DNA of 64,000 nucleotides. Origin: Dipodascopsis uninucleata var. uninucleata. Its lineage: Eukaryota > Ascomycota > Lipomycetes > Lipomycetales > Lipomycetaceae. The translations under genes were made by a program, and so were the position numbers. The stretch is from the NCBI GenBank assembly GCA_030568195.1, contig JAJLTO010000005.1:1240001-1304000 (forward strand). The letters run 5' to 3'. Positions 12,301-24,356 of the stretch are shown here, one piece after another. Positions within the stretch are counted from its first letter, which is position 1. The number at the start of each line of letters is the position of its first letter. The notes below the pieces were generated by a model. That model was given only the letters and a program-made list of their open reading frames with translations, was not told the DNA's origin and searched no databases.

Positions 12301-14353
12301 CGAATGAAAGCAAGGCCTCTAGTATCGTGTACTTCCTATCATTCCCTAAACCTACGAGTTGATCAACCTAGTATAGACAGTACTGACGGTCTGCTAGTAT
12401 ATTTCAGACCGTGACTTAAATGACTGAAGTTTTCGGGACCACTATCGGGGGACGACAGGCAAGACGTAAGGCTGTATACTTCAAGCTGCTCTACAGACTA
12501 GTTGAGGACTGTTCATGAGCTAGTAGTCATCAGCCTGGGATATGCTGAGAACAGCTACATACTGCCGAGGACCATCTAACTGTGTAGAGCCTGCTGAGTC
12601 GGTCTGGACTACGAATACAAACAGCCGGACAATCGGATACCAATCTTAGCCGACAATGAGGAAGAGAACCATCCGGCGTAATCCACAATCTAAAGATTTA
12701 TCGTGATGGCATAATGCGTAGACAAAGACCTGCAAACTAATAGCTGGCGTCAAAATGTAGCGGAAACCCCCGGATGCAAATATGGCGATAGGTACGAAGT
12801 GTAAGTAAGTATATATGTACCTAAATCAGTACTACGGCGAAGTCTACATTGGGCATGAGATACTTTGAGCGAGACTATGCCACCTGCAGAGCCTAATAGG
12901 GAGTGGAGCTGGGGTATTACGGAAGTGGAGCAAATTAGAGAGCTCGCACAGTGCAGTTACTGACGAAGTGGCCACTGAAAGAAAATGGACAGATTACTTA
13001 AGCTTCGAGTTTAAAAGAATAAAAAAGCACGCAAGTTAGCCACACCAGTCAGAAGACACCTTGATATATGAATAACTGCGTGAGTATAGAACTTTAGTTT
13101 CTGACAAGATTCGCTAGTGTCATGAATGATATGCTTCTTCAGGTAGCCGAATGTATAACTCAGTCGTTCTCAGTGAGAATAAATGAAAGATACGCTGCCA
13201 AATTGCAGCACTAGCTTATCTATTAATGCAAGCTAACAGTAGGCGACATTAGTGTATACCAAGCTCTATCAAAGCTTCTGCCAATATTAAAGTGCTCAGA
13301 TTGAACCAATTCTAAATAGTACACGGACCGCATTTAATTGTGCACTGATAAGAAAATAAGGTTTTATTCACCTGCTAGCACAACTCTATCCTGCTTCCTT
13401 ACAGTGCGACAGAACGGAGCTTATCAGGATGTTATGAAGGATACTTTTAATTTGGATGCATCGCAAGTAGATCTCTTATCGTAGCTATTAAAGAAATTGT
13501 CTCGATGAGATAAACACCGTGAGGATATTTTCATAATGACGATGTAAAGTGAAATAAGCGGTAAGCAAATTATGTTACATATGCGGAAGACGTCCCAAAA
13601 GAGGAGCCTTACAAATGAATTCGCTCATGGTTGAGAAAATGATAGCCTAAGCAATTTCCACTTTAGACGAAATGTACTACTATTTGAGGGCTTCCTGCAT
13701 CCAAAATAGCTCATCTTCTCTGTTTGCGAATATTTTACGTAGATCTCTTAGGAACTGCGAATCGTCGCTCTGGTGTTTTCCGACCCGTAAGAAATACTGG
13801 TAGCTACCCTTCAACATACATAGCAAAGATGTAATGGAACTAGAACTACTCGACTGTTAGATAAATGAAACAATTCTCGAGCTAGATGCAAAGTTACAGA
13901 GCTATGGCCCACAGGTATTCTCAGCCTTAATGTATATCTTCTTAGAACGAGCCATATTTTTGCTTTTTATCGACAATTAGAATTAGACACAGATATTCTA
14001 AGTTTCAAATAGAATTATTAGTCGAGTCCAGCCTATGAAAGTACCTTCGGACCACACAAAATCTGTCCAAACTCTTTTGACCTGAATCTCGTGAAGGGCC
14101 CTTTTACTAGTCATCCTTAGCAGGCTCACGAGATAGAGAATTTACTATATATTGAACACCTGGGAACCTGGTTATTTGTCATTATTGCAATCTCAGTTGT
14201 CGTGTTTCTTTAGAGATATAGATTAAGATTTGTCTGGTTGTTAAGGAAACGCAGAGGATATTGAAGCTTCTCTGTAGTACATGTATAGATATCAACATCT
14301 TCGGATAAGTTTTATTTTCGGTTTATAAGTCACGGAAGTTCATATTAGCAACA
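9390..14353. other. 5-kb region without a recognisable gene
   Basis: Mostly AT-rich sequence with stops in all frames. A 10-bp perfect tandem duplication (CATCTTTGAT twice) lies at 9892-9911. An ATG-initiated open stretch of 88 codons at 10759-11025 matches nothing I know. At 12.0-12.9 kb the sequence becomes GC-richer, with a coding-like but ATG-less open stretch of about 60 codons ending near 12306. On the minus strand, 13688-13852 is an open stretch ending in TAG and preceded by a splice-acceptor-like TCTAACAG; it could be the last exon of something undetected or a relic. No tRNA, rRNA or terminal repeats were seen. Confidence 0.5.
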
Positions 14354-15917
14354 ATGGGTTTCGATTATTTTATGAATCCTATTGCAGAGAAGATTGGTTG
14401 GTTTCCCAAGCATATGCCTCGTGAGGAGCGTGTGTTGGTTACTAAGCTTGATTTTTTGATTTTGGTATTTGCTTGCCTTTCAACTTTCTGTAACAATTTG
14501 GATGTTAATGCTATTAGTAAGTTGCTTATTGCAGATTTTTAATCTCTTTATAATCGAAAGAGTTTATAGACTAACAATTTTAACAGACAATGCTTATGTA
14601 TCCGGTATGGAGGATGATCTCCATCTTACTGGTAACCGACTTAGTTATTTGAACGCTGTTTACTGGGCTGCTACAATTGCTTTTCAGATTCCAAGTAATG
14701 CTGTTTTGACTGTCGTTCCTGCTGAATACTTCATTCCCGCTTGCGAAATTGCGTGGGGTATGTTTACTCTGGGAACTGCATTTGTTAAAAGTTATAAGCA
14801 GTTGATTGTTATGAGATTCTTTGTTGGGATTACCTCTACTCCTTGCTGGATTGGTAATGCACACATTATCAACAGTTGGTACAGAAGACAGGAATTGGGA
14901 AAGCGAAACGCTATTTTTTACAACACCTACCCATTGGGTTCTATGTTCACAGGATATCTTCAAACTGCTTGCCTCGATAATTTGGCTGGTGTTGGTGGTC
15001 TGGAAGGATGGCGTTGGCTCTTCATTATTTGCACCATTATTACTATTCCAATTTCTGCTCTTGGTGTTATTTTCTTTCCAAACGTTCCATCACAATGCAA
15101 GTCGAGATGGCTGACTCCTCGAGAAAAGGAACTTGCTCAGACTCGACTCTACGAGGAAGGCTTTGCTCCTTCTAAAGGTCTGACTTGGGGTATTTTCAAA
15201 CGTGTTTTACTTGCTTGGCCAACATGGGTGTTCTTAATCATGGCCAATATGTACTGGTTTACTCCATATCCATCTACTACTCCATTTTTGCTGTGGTTGA
15301 CTGCACAGTTTCCAGATAATCTCGATCTTGTTAACAATCTGGGCACCACATCCTATGCCATTTCTATCGTGTCAGCAATGATATTTGCATTTTATAGTGA
15401 TTGGAGAGGGAAGCGATGGGATTCTATGGTTATGGCAGGTCTTTTAGTTTTGGTGTGCAGTATCATTTTGGTTATTTGGGATGTCTCAATTGGTGCAAAG
15501 TATTTCGCTTTCATTGCTCTTGGTTTTTGTAATGGTCCGATCAATATTGTCATTGCGTGGTTCGCTGAATGTATGAGCGGTGATTTAGAAGCTAGATCTA
15601 TTTCACTTGCTATTATTAATATGGGTTATTGCATTCTTGCTTTAATTTTACCATTGACTGCGTGGCAGACTGAAGATCAGCCAAGATTTAAGGGTGGTGA
15701 ATATTGGAATCTTGGACTAGCTATTGCGGAATTATTGATGATTCCTGTTCCTATCATTATGGAGAGACGTGACAGACGCAATGGCACTGGCTTGGCTGCT
15801 CTGGAAGCCATTGACATGCCTGGTATAGGCGATGTTTCTGTTAGATCAGACGAAGAAGAAATGGGAGAAATTGTTTATGAGAAGAAGGGAAATGAGGCAG
15901 TCGTTTCTCCTGTTTAA
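14354..15917 (+). CDS. ACS-family MFS permease, Fen2/Vht1/Seo1-type, one intron
   Basis: Plasma-membrane symporter of the group that includes yeast pantothenate (Fen2), biotin (Vht1) and allantoate-like permeases. Proposed exons are 14354-14516 and 14587-15917, joined across a 70-nt intron (GTAAGT ... CTAACAATTTTAACAG), giving 497 residues. Splicing recreates the family signature LDVNAINNAYVSGMEDDL, which neither exon alone contains. Further marks are FQIPSNAVLTVVPAEYFIP, CEIAWGMFTLGTAF, RFFVGITSTPCWIG, SWYRRQELGKRNAIFY and GWRWLFIICTI. Twelve helices are expected, and the tail is acidic. An open frame starting at 14469 reads through the intron and is not the real start. The gene faces a Dcg1-like racemase about 1 kb downstream. 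The substrate could be a vitamin, allantoate or a related ureide; I cannot decide. Confidence 0.85.
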
Positions 15918-16913
15918 AGTCTCTTTGGATTATTCTCAGTACCACTAATTTGAATTGTATTTTTGACGTTTTGCATATTTTAAACTGTTTTTTAGTTTCT
16001 ACTTATTTTTGTTTGGTGGATCACTTCAAATGTACATGAGATGAAGGCGTTTTATCAAGCTTGTTTTCAAATTTGGAAAGGTAGTAATGCTTATATATAC
16101 GACACTTTTATCCTGTTTTTTACGTCATAGAATATGAAATAGTTTAGTTTAGATTGAAATAGGTCATATATCGTTTTGTATATGATGGTGGGTTTTGTGC
16201 TTATTTTTGTACCATCCAAAAGAGTATTCATGAATTTAAAGACTAAATGATTTTTAGAAGTTAGTGTGCGATCGTAGTATACCTCTAGCCTATTTATAAG
16301 ATATTTGACAGCCTGATTTCATGAAGTATTAATCCATAACAGATATTTTAGTAATTTAAATAGAGAAGTAGGCGATAGCACGCAATAATATACTAATATT
16401 AATATAATCAGGGTTAAGTGGAAATAAGGTATAGAGTACCACGTAGTTACTGGTAATGGAGAAGGTAACATAGCCAGTGCGATTGCATAGTGCGAGTAGT
16501 AGTTGAATAGACAATTGCATTATTTATTTTAAGTATGTAAGCGCGAGACTACGTCAAATTCAATATATTAGAAGTTTTAGGAGACCTGAAAGAGGCGTAG
16601 TGGAACAGTAGACTAGTTCAGTATCTTCAACGGCTGACTTGATAGAGATGTTCAAAGTATAAGATTTTAAACGTTTGCATTCTATTTACAGCTGATATTT
16701 ATTCGAACCTCATGTGCTATGGATAAATATTGATATCTTAATCAGATAACCGAGGTACGCTATAATGAGACTGCTGCAAATTTACACCAAACAGATCGAA
16801 CCGAAACGAAAGTATTTCTAATACAGTATGCTAATCTATGCAGGTACCAGTAAGCTGCCCGCTTATTTAGCCTTGTAGTCATAAAATCAATTATTTGCAT
16901 ACTAGAAAACATC
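15918..16913. other. Convergent intergenic region, no gene seen
   Basis: AT-rich space between the ACS permease and the racemase gene, which point toward each other. No open frame, RNA gene or repeat was recognised. Confidence 0.55.
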
Positions 16914-17594
16914 CTATTTGCGTGCTAAAACAAGCCCATAGAGTAAGCTAATTCCATACTTAACACCATCGATAATTTCGATGTCTGAAGGAAGAATTTC
17001 TTTGAGCCTCTCCTCTAGAATTGACATTCCTGCGCAGCCGAGAATAATGCTCTTTGCTCCTTTCTCGACTAGTGGAATCACGCAAGACTTTATGGTGGAT
17101 ATAACGTGATCACGGGGTAATCGTTCGAGATCCAAAACACCTAGACCCGTAGAAACTACTCCAACAGACCGCTCTTGCATTCCGGCGTCTCTGACTGACT
17201 TGGTAAGAATAGGCTGCCATGCTAGAGCCGTGGTGACTATACCAAAGTCTGTACCAAGCATCCATGCAGTCTGAAGAGTAGCATGAAAAATACCAAAGAC
17301 TGGGATATCGACTTGTTCCCGAAGAATATAAACTAGCGGATGATCTGAAAAACAGCAGACTAAAACACCATCAACTTTATTGCTCTTAATGTACTCCAAC
17401 GCGCGAGGAAGAACAGCAGCTGCAGAATTGATCGAGTCAGTGGCATTCTCAATTGCAGCGGGACATAACGGTAGACCCGAACCGTCCAAGAACTCCAGAG
17501 CTAGTCCAGGCTTTGACCAATAGAGACGACGTAGGTCATCGGTCATAGCCTTGGTAGAATTAGGGTTTATAAGCAGAAGTCGAATGTCGCTCAT
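16914..17594 (-). CDS. DCG1: Asp/Glu/hydantoin racemase family protein, Dcg1-like
   Basis: A 226-residue soluble protein of the Asp/Glu/hydantoin racemase superfamily, close in length to yeast Dcg1 (about 240). It opens with the family's LLLINPNST segment. The two catalytic-cysteine regions are both present: VLVCCFSDH (C80/C81) and ILGCAGM (C187). GIFHATLQTAWMLGTDFGIVTT also fits the family. The family racemises hydantoins or amino acids by a two-base cysteine mechanism. In S. cerevisiae DCG1 sits among the DAL allantoin-degradation genes and is controlled with nitrogen-catabolism genes, but its reaction is unproven. Here it converges with an ACS-family permease, a group that includes allantoate transporters, so a role in ureide or hydantoin use is a reasonable inference. 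No signal peptide is seen; probably cytosolic. Confidence 0.87.
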   Translation of the reverse strand: MSDIRLLLINPNSTKAMTDDLRRLYWSKPGLALEFLDGSGLPLCPAAIENATDSINSAAAVLPRALEYIKSNKVDGVLVCCFSDHPLVYILREQVDIPVFGIFHATLQTAWMLGTDFGIVTTALAWQPILTKSVRDAGMQERSVGVVSTGLGVLDLERLPRDHVISTIKSCVIPLVEKGAKSIILGCAGMSILEERLKEILPSDIEIIDGVKYGISLLYGLVLARK

Positions 17595-19657
17595 ATTTTC
17601 AATTTAGATAGAAATTTTATATTCAAAGGACTATTAATGTGTGCAATCGGGCTATAAAAATGCCTACCTTCTCCGCAATCAACAGGTTACGAACAGTGTA
17701 TAGTGAAACAGCAGCTCGAGAAATCTTCGAAACTACCGACAAATAGCGTCCCAAATGAGTGCGGCTCTTAATTTGCTTAATACCGATAAGCGTGCATTAT
17801 TATATAGAAATTAGTAATCAAACACCCCACTTTAAATATTTACTAGTAGAGTCAAAGATTTTGTCGAGAAGTATGACAGTAACCACAAGTGAAATCGACT
17901 GTTTTGAATTAGAGAAGCTTCGCAACGTGGAATAATAGACAAAATTCGCTTGCTGTATAAGACGTTATTTCGCGATAATTCTGCTAGCTGTATCTCTCGT
18001 GAGTCAATTGCGGTATACATGTATCAAGTCGTCAAAAGTGAAGCTTGTTCGTAGTAAGATGACGCTTTTCACGTTCTATTGGATTTTGGCAAATATCATG
18101 GTTTACTTCTGTCATCAAAGTCACCCTTGTCTCTGATGGTAGAAATGCAAGATTATGCGGTGGATCGTTCTACGCAATTGGGTTACTTTTCGAGAGAAAA
18201 TGAATCACATATGGTACATTTCGTGCAAGTTTGGATAACTCGCAAAGTAGCGGAGAATGTGAAAGCAAGATAAGGAGTACTTTTGCTTTCAGTAGATTGC
18301 TTTCAAGGAACAGAACTGTGTATGATGCAGGAGAGTAATTGTATTGGACTGATTCTCGTAGTACGATTACATATCCAAGATGATTGAAGAAGATAGTAGG
18401 ATCACTAGGCATCGTGGCCATTAGCTGTATTGATGTAGCGGAATCTACGCGCGTCTACTCATCATACTTGCCAACATAGCTACGCCAATCGCAAGCTATT
18501 ACCACCGACTGTCTGTATATTTAGCATTGCATGAGATAATCTCCCTGCGGATTATATCTTGACTCGGAAGTAATTTATGACCGACAAAATCTATGATGAA
18601 AAAATCACATAGGTGCCCGATTACAAGTAAAGAACCACATTGTATACTTTTTTGCCAGCACTTACCACGTTTTTTTACTGTATTCTTTTTGCATTAAACG
18701 GTGCAAAAAGCAAGAGTTTGATCGTCTATTCTAATATTGACTATAGAAAATACTTCGTTTTTGGCAAGAATATGAGCTCTCGTAACTCCGAGAGGCTAAG
18801 TATCGTTTGGCGATCGGCGTAGTTAAGGTCCGACATTGCTCATTAAGCGTAGGAGCCACAGTTTGAATTAGTTTGCATTAAAATATCATATAAGGGTATT
18901 GTACTGGTTACTGTACGGCTGTCGAAATGAGTAGTGAAGGCAAATGTGGCTTGAGCCCCAGAATTTTGGTCACTAGCCTCCTACTTATTTCGCGATATTC
19001 TGTGCTGATATTGGCCGTATTCCTGACCGATGCTTACTTAGAATTTCCGGCTCTAAGCGCAGCAGAATTATCTACTATAGTAGTAATGTATTGGCCTTGC
19101 ATATTGCTCATGGAAATTGTAGGATTAAAAATTTACCTGACTGCTACTCACAGGTATAGAGAGTAAGTAATAAGACCCTTAGGCGTTCTTGACCACTACA
19201 ACGACTTGTAACAGACACCAAGAAAGACCAGCCTATACACTGTAGTTCGTCGGAGAATAGATGAACGATAGCCCGAAAACTGTAACTTTGATACAGCTTT
19301 AGTAATCAATTTACTTAATGCTGAAGAATGCGAACTTGTGTAAGGCACGCCATTCAGCTGCTCTCGGGGTCCATGATTATAGCCGCCGTCTATATATCAG
19401 AGATCAAGCAATAATAAATATGAATTATAAAATTTTAGCCAGAGTAGCAGGGCTAGGAGTAACTGTTTATATAAATCTCTGTAAAGAGTAGATTTTGGAT
19501 CAATTCATTTTATGTTAGGCTGTCTAGTATCTGTAGAGAAATTGGTCAAGACATCAAGGTATATCAACAAATTAATCGGTACTAACTGAAGCAGTGCATA
19601 ACTAAAGACCGTGATATTCAGGGTTACACAAGCCGCACGTCATAGTTCCTTCGCGTA
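17595..19657. other. 2-kb intergenic region; one small open frame of doubtful standing
   Basis: Divergent space between the racemase and the ABC transporter. An ATG frame at 18927-19166 (79 codons) encodes two hydrophobic stretches and could be a small membrane protein or chance; I recognise no relative. Other 60-80-codon frames on both strands overlap one another. No canonical pleiotropic-drug-response element (TCCGCGGA or TCCGTGGA) was found upstream of the ABC gene. Confidence 0.45.
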
Positions 19658-22600
19658 ATGGAATCCGAGCAGAAAGTGTACAATTTGTCCGGGTTAGGGC
19701 CTGTACCTGGTACGAGTGAAATAATTACGAGAACGCTATCTGGCAAAAGTACAATAAGATCGACACATTCGGAGCGATTTCAAGATGAAGAACAGGATGC
19801 GCTGGATCAGCCGATTTCTCTGGCAGAGGATTGGAAACTCATGCCGGAGCTAAGAGATTCTAAGCGTCGTGTTCAGCGTGGAATTAAACTTGGTGTTACT
19901 TTTACGAGACTGACAGTCCGTGGTGTTGCAGCAGATGCTGCAGTCAACGAGAATGTCAGGTCGCAGTTCAATCTAGTCCGGAAGTTGCGTGATTCGCGAG
20001 CAAAAATACCCAAAAAGACTATTTTGGACAACTGTCATGGATGCGTCAGACCAGGAGAAATGCTCTTAGTTCTGGGTCGCCCGGGGTCCGGGTGCACGAC
20101 GCTCCTAAAGCTGCTATCAAATCGACGAAAAGGTTATGCAGAAATCGAAGGTGACGTATGGTTCGGTAATTTATCCTCATGTGAAGCTGAGAAATATCGT
20201 GGCCAGATTGTCATGAATACTGAAGAAGAATTGTTCTATCCAACTTTGACAGTTGGTGAGACAATTGATTTTGCTACGCGCTTGAAGATACCTCATAACC
20301 TCCCATCTGATTATTTGTCTCTCGAAGAATATAGATTGGCCACGAAGAGATTTTTGCTTGAGTCCATGGGCATTTCTCATACAGAGCAGACGAAGGTAGG
20401 GAACGAGTTTGTTCGCGGTGTCTCTGGTGGAGAGAGAAAACGTGTTTCCATCATCGAATGTATGTCTACCCGTGGAAGTATATTCTGTTGGGATAACTCA
20501 ACTAGAGGTCTTGATGCTTCCACTGCACTGGAATATACCAAAGCTATTCGTGCACTTACAGATGTTTTTGGCTTGACATCTATCATAACACTTTATCAAG
20601 CCGGTAATGGTATTTATAATCTCTTCGATAAAGTTTTGGTTTTAGACCTTGGTAAAGAGATCTATTACGGTCCGATGAAACAGGCACGCCGATTCATGGA
20701 AGAGTTAGGCTTTATCTGCGATGATTCCGCCAATATTGCTGACTTCTTGACTGGTGTGACAGTATCGACTGAAAGACAGATTAAGCCTGGATTTGAAAAC
20801 AAAATTCCAAGGACTGCAGATGAAATTCGTGAAATTTATATTCGAAGTGATATCAAAGCAAAGATGGAAACCGAATATGATTATCCTCAATTACCATTAG
20901 CAAGTGCCAACACCCAAGAGTTTGAAATATCTGTAGCACATGATAGGAATAAGGGTCTTCCCAAAAATTCCCCATTTACGGTTGGTTTCGTTGGGCAGGT
21001 TAGAGCCTGCGTTATTCGTCAGTATCAAATTGTATGGGGAGATAAAGCTACTTTCTTGATTAAGCAAGTTAGCACTCTTGTTCAAGCTCTTATTACCGGA
21101 TCGCTTTTCTATAATGCTCCATCATCTTCTGCAGGTTTGTTTATCAAATCTGGTGCAATTTTCTTTGCCCTTATGTTCAACTCTTTGTTGGCTATGTCCG
21201 AAGTTACTGATTCTTTTTCTGCTCGTCCTGTTCTTGCGAAGCATAAAGCATTCGCCTTCTTTCATCCTGCGGCTTTCTGTTTGGCGCAAATTGCCGCTGA
21301 TATTCCTATATTGCTATTTCAGGTCTCTCATTTTACCATCGTTATTTATTTCATGGTAGGGCTGAAATTGTCTGCTGCAGCTTTTTTCACTTTCTGGATC
21401 ATTATCTTCTCGGCCACGATGTGCCTAACTGCGTTATTTAGGGCTGTGGGGGCTGTATTCAGTACATTTGATGGCGCTTCAAAAGTCTCTGGACTTTTAA
21501 TTACGGCTACTATTGTGTATACCAGCTATATGATCAGGAAGCCTTCGATGCATCCTTGGTTTGTCTGGATATACTGGATTAATCCTCTTGCATATGGCTT
21601 CAACGCAGTTCTATCAAACGAGTTTCATAACAAAACTATAGACTGTGTTTCTATTAATTTAATTCCGAGCGGAGAAAGTTACAGCGACTCCCGATATCAA
21701 TCCTGTGCCGGAGTTTCAGGCGCGATTCAAGGGGAGACTTCGTTTACTGGTGATGCGTATCTTCATTCGCTCTCATATAATCACTCAACGGTTTGGCGTA
21801 ACTTTGGTATTATTTGGTGTTGGTGGGCGCTTTTTGTTATTGCAACTATCATCTTCACAGCAAGATGGAATGACAGTTCCAATAGTAGCGGCTTTTTGCT
21901 CATTCCTCGAGAGAATTGCCAAAAAATTCATACAATCAACGTTGATGAAGAATCTCAGTTAGAGACGTTTAATGATAACTCCAATAGCTCTTCGATCGAA
22001 TCTAATGAAAAGCAAAACATTGGTAAACAATTAATCAGAAATACTTCAGTATTTACATGGAAGAATCTTACCTATACTGTTAAAACGCCCTCTGGTGATC
22101 GTATTCTGCTAGATAATGTGCAAGGATGGGTCAAACCTGGTATGTTAGGTGCCCTCATGGGTTCGTCTGGTGCTGGCAAGACTACTTTGCTAGATGTGTT
22201 GGCTCAACGCAAAACAGATGGTACTATTAATGGATCAATTATGGTTGATGGAAGGCCTCTGTCCGTATCTTTTCAAAGGTCTGCTGGCTATTGCGAACAG
22301 CTTGACGTACACGAGTCGCTAGCAACTGTCCGAGAGGCATTAGAGTTTTCAGCTCTTCTTCGACAACCTCGAAATATACCGAGAGACAAGAAATTGGAAT
22401 ATGTCGATACTATTATTAATCTTCTTGAGCTCCATGATATCGAAAATACTCTTATTGGTAGAGTTGGAGCAGGACTTTCTGTTGAGCAGAGAAAGCGGTT
22501 GACGATTGGCGTCGAACTTGTCGCAAAACCGAGTATTTTGATCTTCCTCGATGAACCAACATCTGGTCTTGATGGACAAGCTGCATACAATATTGTCCGT

Positions 22601-23947
22601 TTTTTGAGAAAACTTGCGGACGTTGGTCAAGCTGTTCTTGTAACCATTCATCAGCCTTCTGCATCCCTATTCGAACAGTTTGACACTCTTCTACTATTGT
22701 CTCGAGGTGGTAAAACTGTATACTTCGGCGATATTGGGGAGAAGGCTGCAACTTTGAAGGAATATTTTGGACGTTATGGTGCACCATGTCCTCCAGGATC
22801 CAATCCTGCAGAACATATGATTGATGTTGTTTCAGGAACCTTGTCTCAAGGAAGAGACTGGTATCAAATTTGGTTGGATTCTCCAGAATACAAATATACC
22901 GTTGAAGAGCTCGAGCATATCATCAATAATGCTGCGAGCCAGCCGCCAGGGACAGTAGACGATGGTTTCGAGTTTGCAATGCCGCTCTGGCAACAGATTA
23001 AGATTGTTACAAAGAGAATGAATGTCTCACTATTCCGTAATACTGATTATGTTAACAATAAGTTTATGCTACATATTGTACTAGCATTGTTTAATGGTTT
23101 CACTTTCTGGAAAATTGGTGATACAGTTACAGACATTAATTTGCGACTCTTCACAATCTTCAATTTCATTTTTGTTGCTCCTGGCGTTATCAATCAGCTT
23201 CAACCACTCTTTATTGATCGAAGAGATATTTATGAAACAAGAGAAAAGAAGTCGAAAATGTATTCTTGGAAAGCGTTTGTAGCAGGTTTGATTGTGTCAG
23301 AAATCCCATATCTAATCATTTGCGCAGTTCTTTACTATGCCTGTTGGTATTATACAGTAGATTTTCCTCATGAACCAAGTAAAGCTGGAGCAACCTTCTT
23401 CGTCGTATTGTTATATGAATTTCTCTATACAGGCATGGGTCAGTTCATTGCAGCTTATGCTCCAAATGCTGTGTTTGCTTCTATGGTAAATCCGTTGATA
23501 CTTGGTACCCTTGTTTCATTTTGCGGTGTATTAGTGCCGTATGCTCAAATTCAAGCTTTCTGGAGATATTGGATATACTACATTAATCCTTTCAACTATA
23601 TGATTGGAAGTATTATGACTTTTACAATGTTTTCTTCACCAGTGAACTGTGCAGAAGAGGAATTGGCTATTTTTGACCCACCCTCTGGCAATACTTGCGG
23701 TGAATACTTGGCTGAGTATATGGCAACTTCAGGATCGCGTACACGTCTTCTGAATTCTAATGCAACATCATCTTGTAAAGTTTGCCCGTACCGTCAAGGT
23801 AGCGATTATTTATATACTGTGAATCTCAAAGATTACTTTTATGGCTGGCGAGATGTTGGTATTGTTGTCATCTTTGTAATCAGCTCCTATAGTCTCGTCT
23901 TTATTTTGATGAAGCTCCGAACTAAGACTACGAAGAAGGCTGAATAG
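19658..23947 (+). CDS. SNQ2: Full-size PDR-type ABC transporter, Snq2-like drug efflux pump
   Basis: ATP-driven plasma-membrane exporter of drugs and toxic lipophiles, of the fungal ABCG/PDR class. It has 1429 residues with no intron and the reversed order (NBD-TMD) twice. In NBD1, Walker A is [12 protein letters not shown] (residue ~138) with Cys in place of Lys, the signature [11 protein letters not shown] is intact and Walker B is the degenerate WDNSTRGLD. In NBD2, Walker A is [19 protein letters not shown] (~834), the signature is the degenerate [13 protein letters not shown], and Walker [15 protein letters not shown] is normal. This complementary asymmetry is the PDR norm. The phrases [14 protein letters not shown] and [14 protein letters not shown] favour the Snq2 branch over Pdr5/Cdr1. 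Six helices follow each NBD, with a Cys-containing extracellular loop near the end (NCAEEE ... NTCGEYL). Exact orthology to S. cerevisiae SNQ2 is not proven. Confidence 0.93.
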   Translation: MESEQKVYNLSGLGPVPGTSEIITRTLSGKSTIRSTHSERFQDEEQDALDQPISLAEDWKLMPELRDSKRRVQRGIKLGVTFTRLTVRGVAADAAVNENVRSQFNLVRKLRDSRAKIPKKTILDNCHGCVRPGEMLLVLGRPGSGCTTLLKLLSNRRKGYAEIEGDVWFGNLSSCEAEKYRGQIVMNTEEELFYPTLTVGETIDFATRLKIPHNLPSDYLSLEEYRLATKRFLLESMGISHTEQTKVGNEFVRGVSGGERKRVSIIECMSTRGSIFCWDNSTRGLDASTALEYTKAIRALTDVFGLTSIITLYQAGNGIYNLFDKVLVLDLGKEIYYGPMKQARRFMEELGFICDDSANIADFLTGVTVSTERQIKPGFENKIPRTADEIREIYIRSDIKAKMETEYDYPQLPLASANTQEFEISVAHDRNKGLPKNSPFTVGFVGQVRACVIRQYQIVWGDKATFLIKQVSTLVQALITGSLFYNAPSSSAGLFIKSGAIFFALMFNSLLAMSEVTDSFSARPVLAKHKAFAFFHPAAFCLAQIAADIPILLFQVSHFTIVIYFMVGLKLSAAAFFTFWIIIFSATMCLTALFRAVGAVFSTFDGASKVSGLLITATIVYTSYMIRKPSMHPWFVWIYWINPLAYGFNAVLSNEFHNKTIDCVSINLIPSGESYSDSRYQSCAGVSGAIQGETSFTGDAYLHSLSYNHSTVWRNFGIIWCWWALFVIATIIFTARWNDSSNSSGFLLIPRENCQKIHTINVDEESQLETFNDNSNSSSIESNEKQNIGKQLIRNTSVFTWKNLTYTVKTPSGDRILLDNVQGWVKPGMLGALMGSSGAGKTTLLDVLAQRKTDGTINGSIMVDGRPLSVSFQRSAGYCEQLDVHESLATVREALEFSALLRQPRNIPRDKKLEYVDTIINLLELHDIENTLIGRVGAGLSVEQRKRLTIGVELVAKPSILIFLDEPTSGLDGQAAYNIVRFLRKLADVGQAVLVTIHQPSASLFEQFDTLLLLSRGGKTVYFGDIGEKAATLKEYFGRYGAPCPPGSNPAEHMIDVVSGTLSQGRDWYQIWLDSPEYKYTVEELEHIINNAASQPPGTVDDGFEFAMPLWQQIKIVTKRMNVSLFRNTDYVNNKFMLHIVLALFNGFTFWKIGDTVTDINLRLFTIFNFIFVAPGVINQLQPLFIDRRDIYETREKKSKMYSWKAFVAGLIVSEIPYLIICAVLYYACWYYTVDFPHEPSKAGATFFVVLLYEFLYTGMGQFIAAYAPNAVFASMVNPLILGTLVSFCGVLVPYAQIQAFWRYWIYYINPFNYMIGSIMTFTMFSSPVNCAEEELAIFDPPSGNTCGEYLAEYMATSGSRTRLLNSNATSSCKVCPYRQGSDYLYTVNLKDYFYGWRDVGIVVIFVISSYSLVFILMKLRTKTTKKAE

Positions 23948-24356
23948 ACGGTTGTTATATACAGATAAACCGTATCAATCACATTTAGCTCTCTTCAAAA
24001 AAATTTACAAATGATATAAATTGTGCTCATTCGATTTAGAAGTTACTCAAACCTGCGTAAGTGATCATTTCTTTATTTTGATCAATTCTATTAGAACTAG
24101 AAGATATTTGTTGACTTGTGTGGTGATCCTAATTATTGCTGGAACAGAATGTATATCGTATCTATTACTTCTAGAATTTTAGTTCTTTGAATATATCTAA
24201 AGCATGTATTTCGTTTCTGTTTGCTAAATTTCTACATAGTGCTTTGAATACAAATACACGGTTCCAAAATAATATATATATATATATTAATCTAATCAAC
24301 TCAGCATATAAAATAATCTATTTGTAAACGTTCTAGCTAAGTCCGAATATAAGCTT
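23948..24356. repeat. Short convergent spacer with an (AT)n run
   Basis: About 400 AT-rich bases between the ABC transporter and the phosphatase, whose 3' ends meet here. A TA-dinucleotide run of about 17 bases lies at 24272-24288. T-rich stretches after the ABC stop could serve in transcript ending; no separate gene. Confidence 0.6.

Noticed and set aside
14469-15917. Permease starting at 14469 without an intron
   Set aside because: That start overlaps the upstream exon in another frame and loses the NNAYVSGM motif that splicing restores.
22288-22787. Several 100-codon minus-strand frames
   Set aside because: Antisense to the second nucleotide-binding domain of the ABC transporter; no domain of their own.
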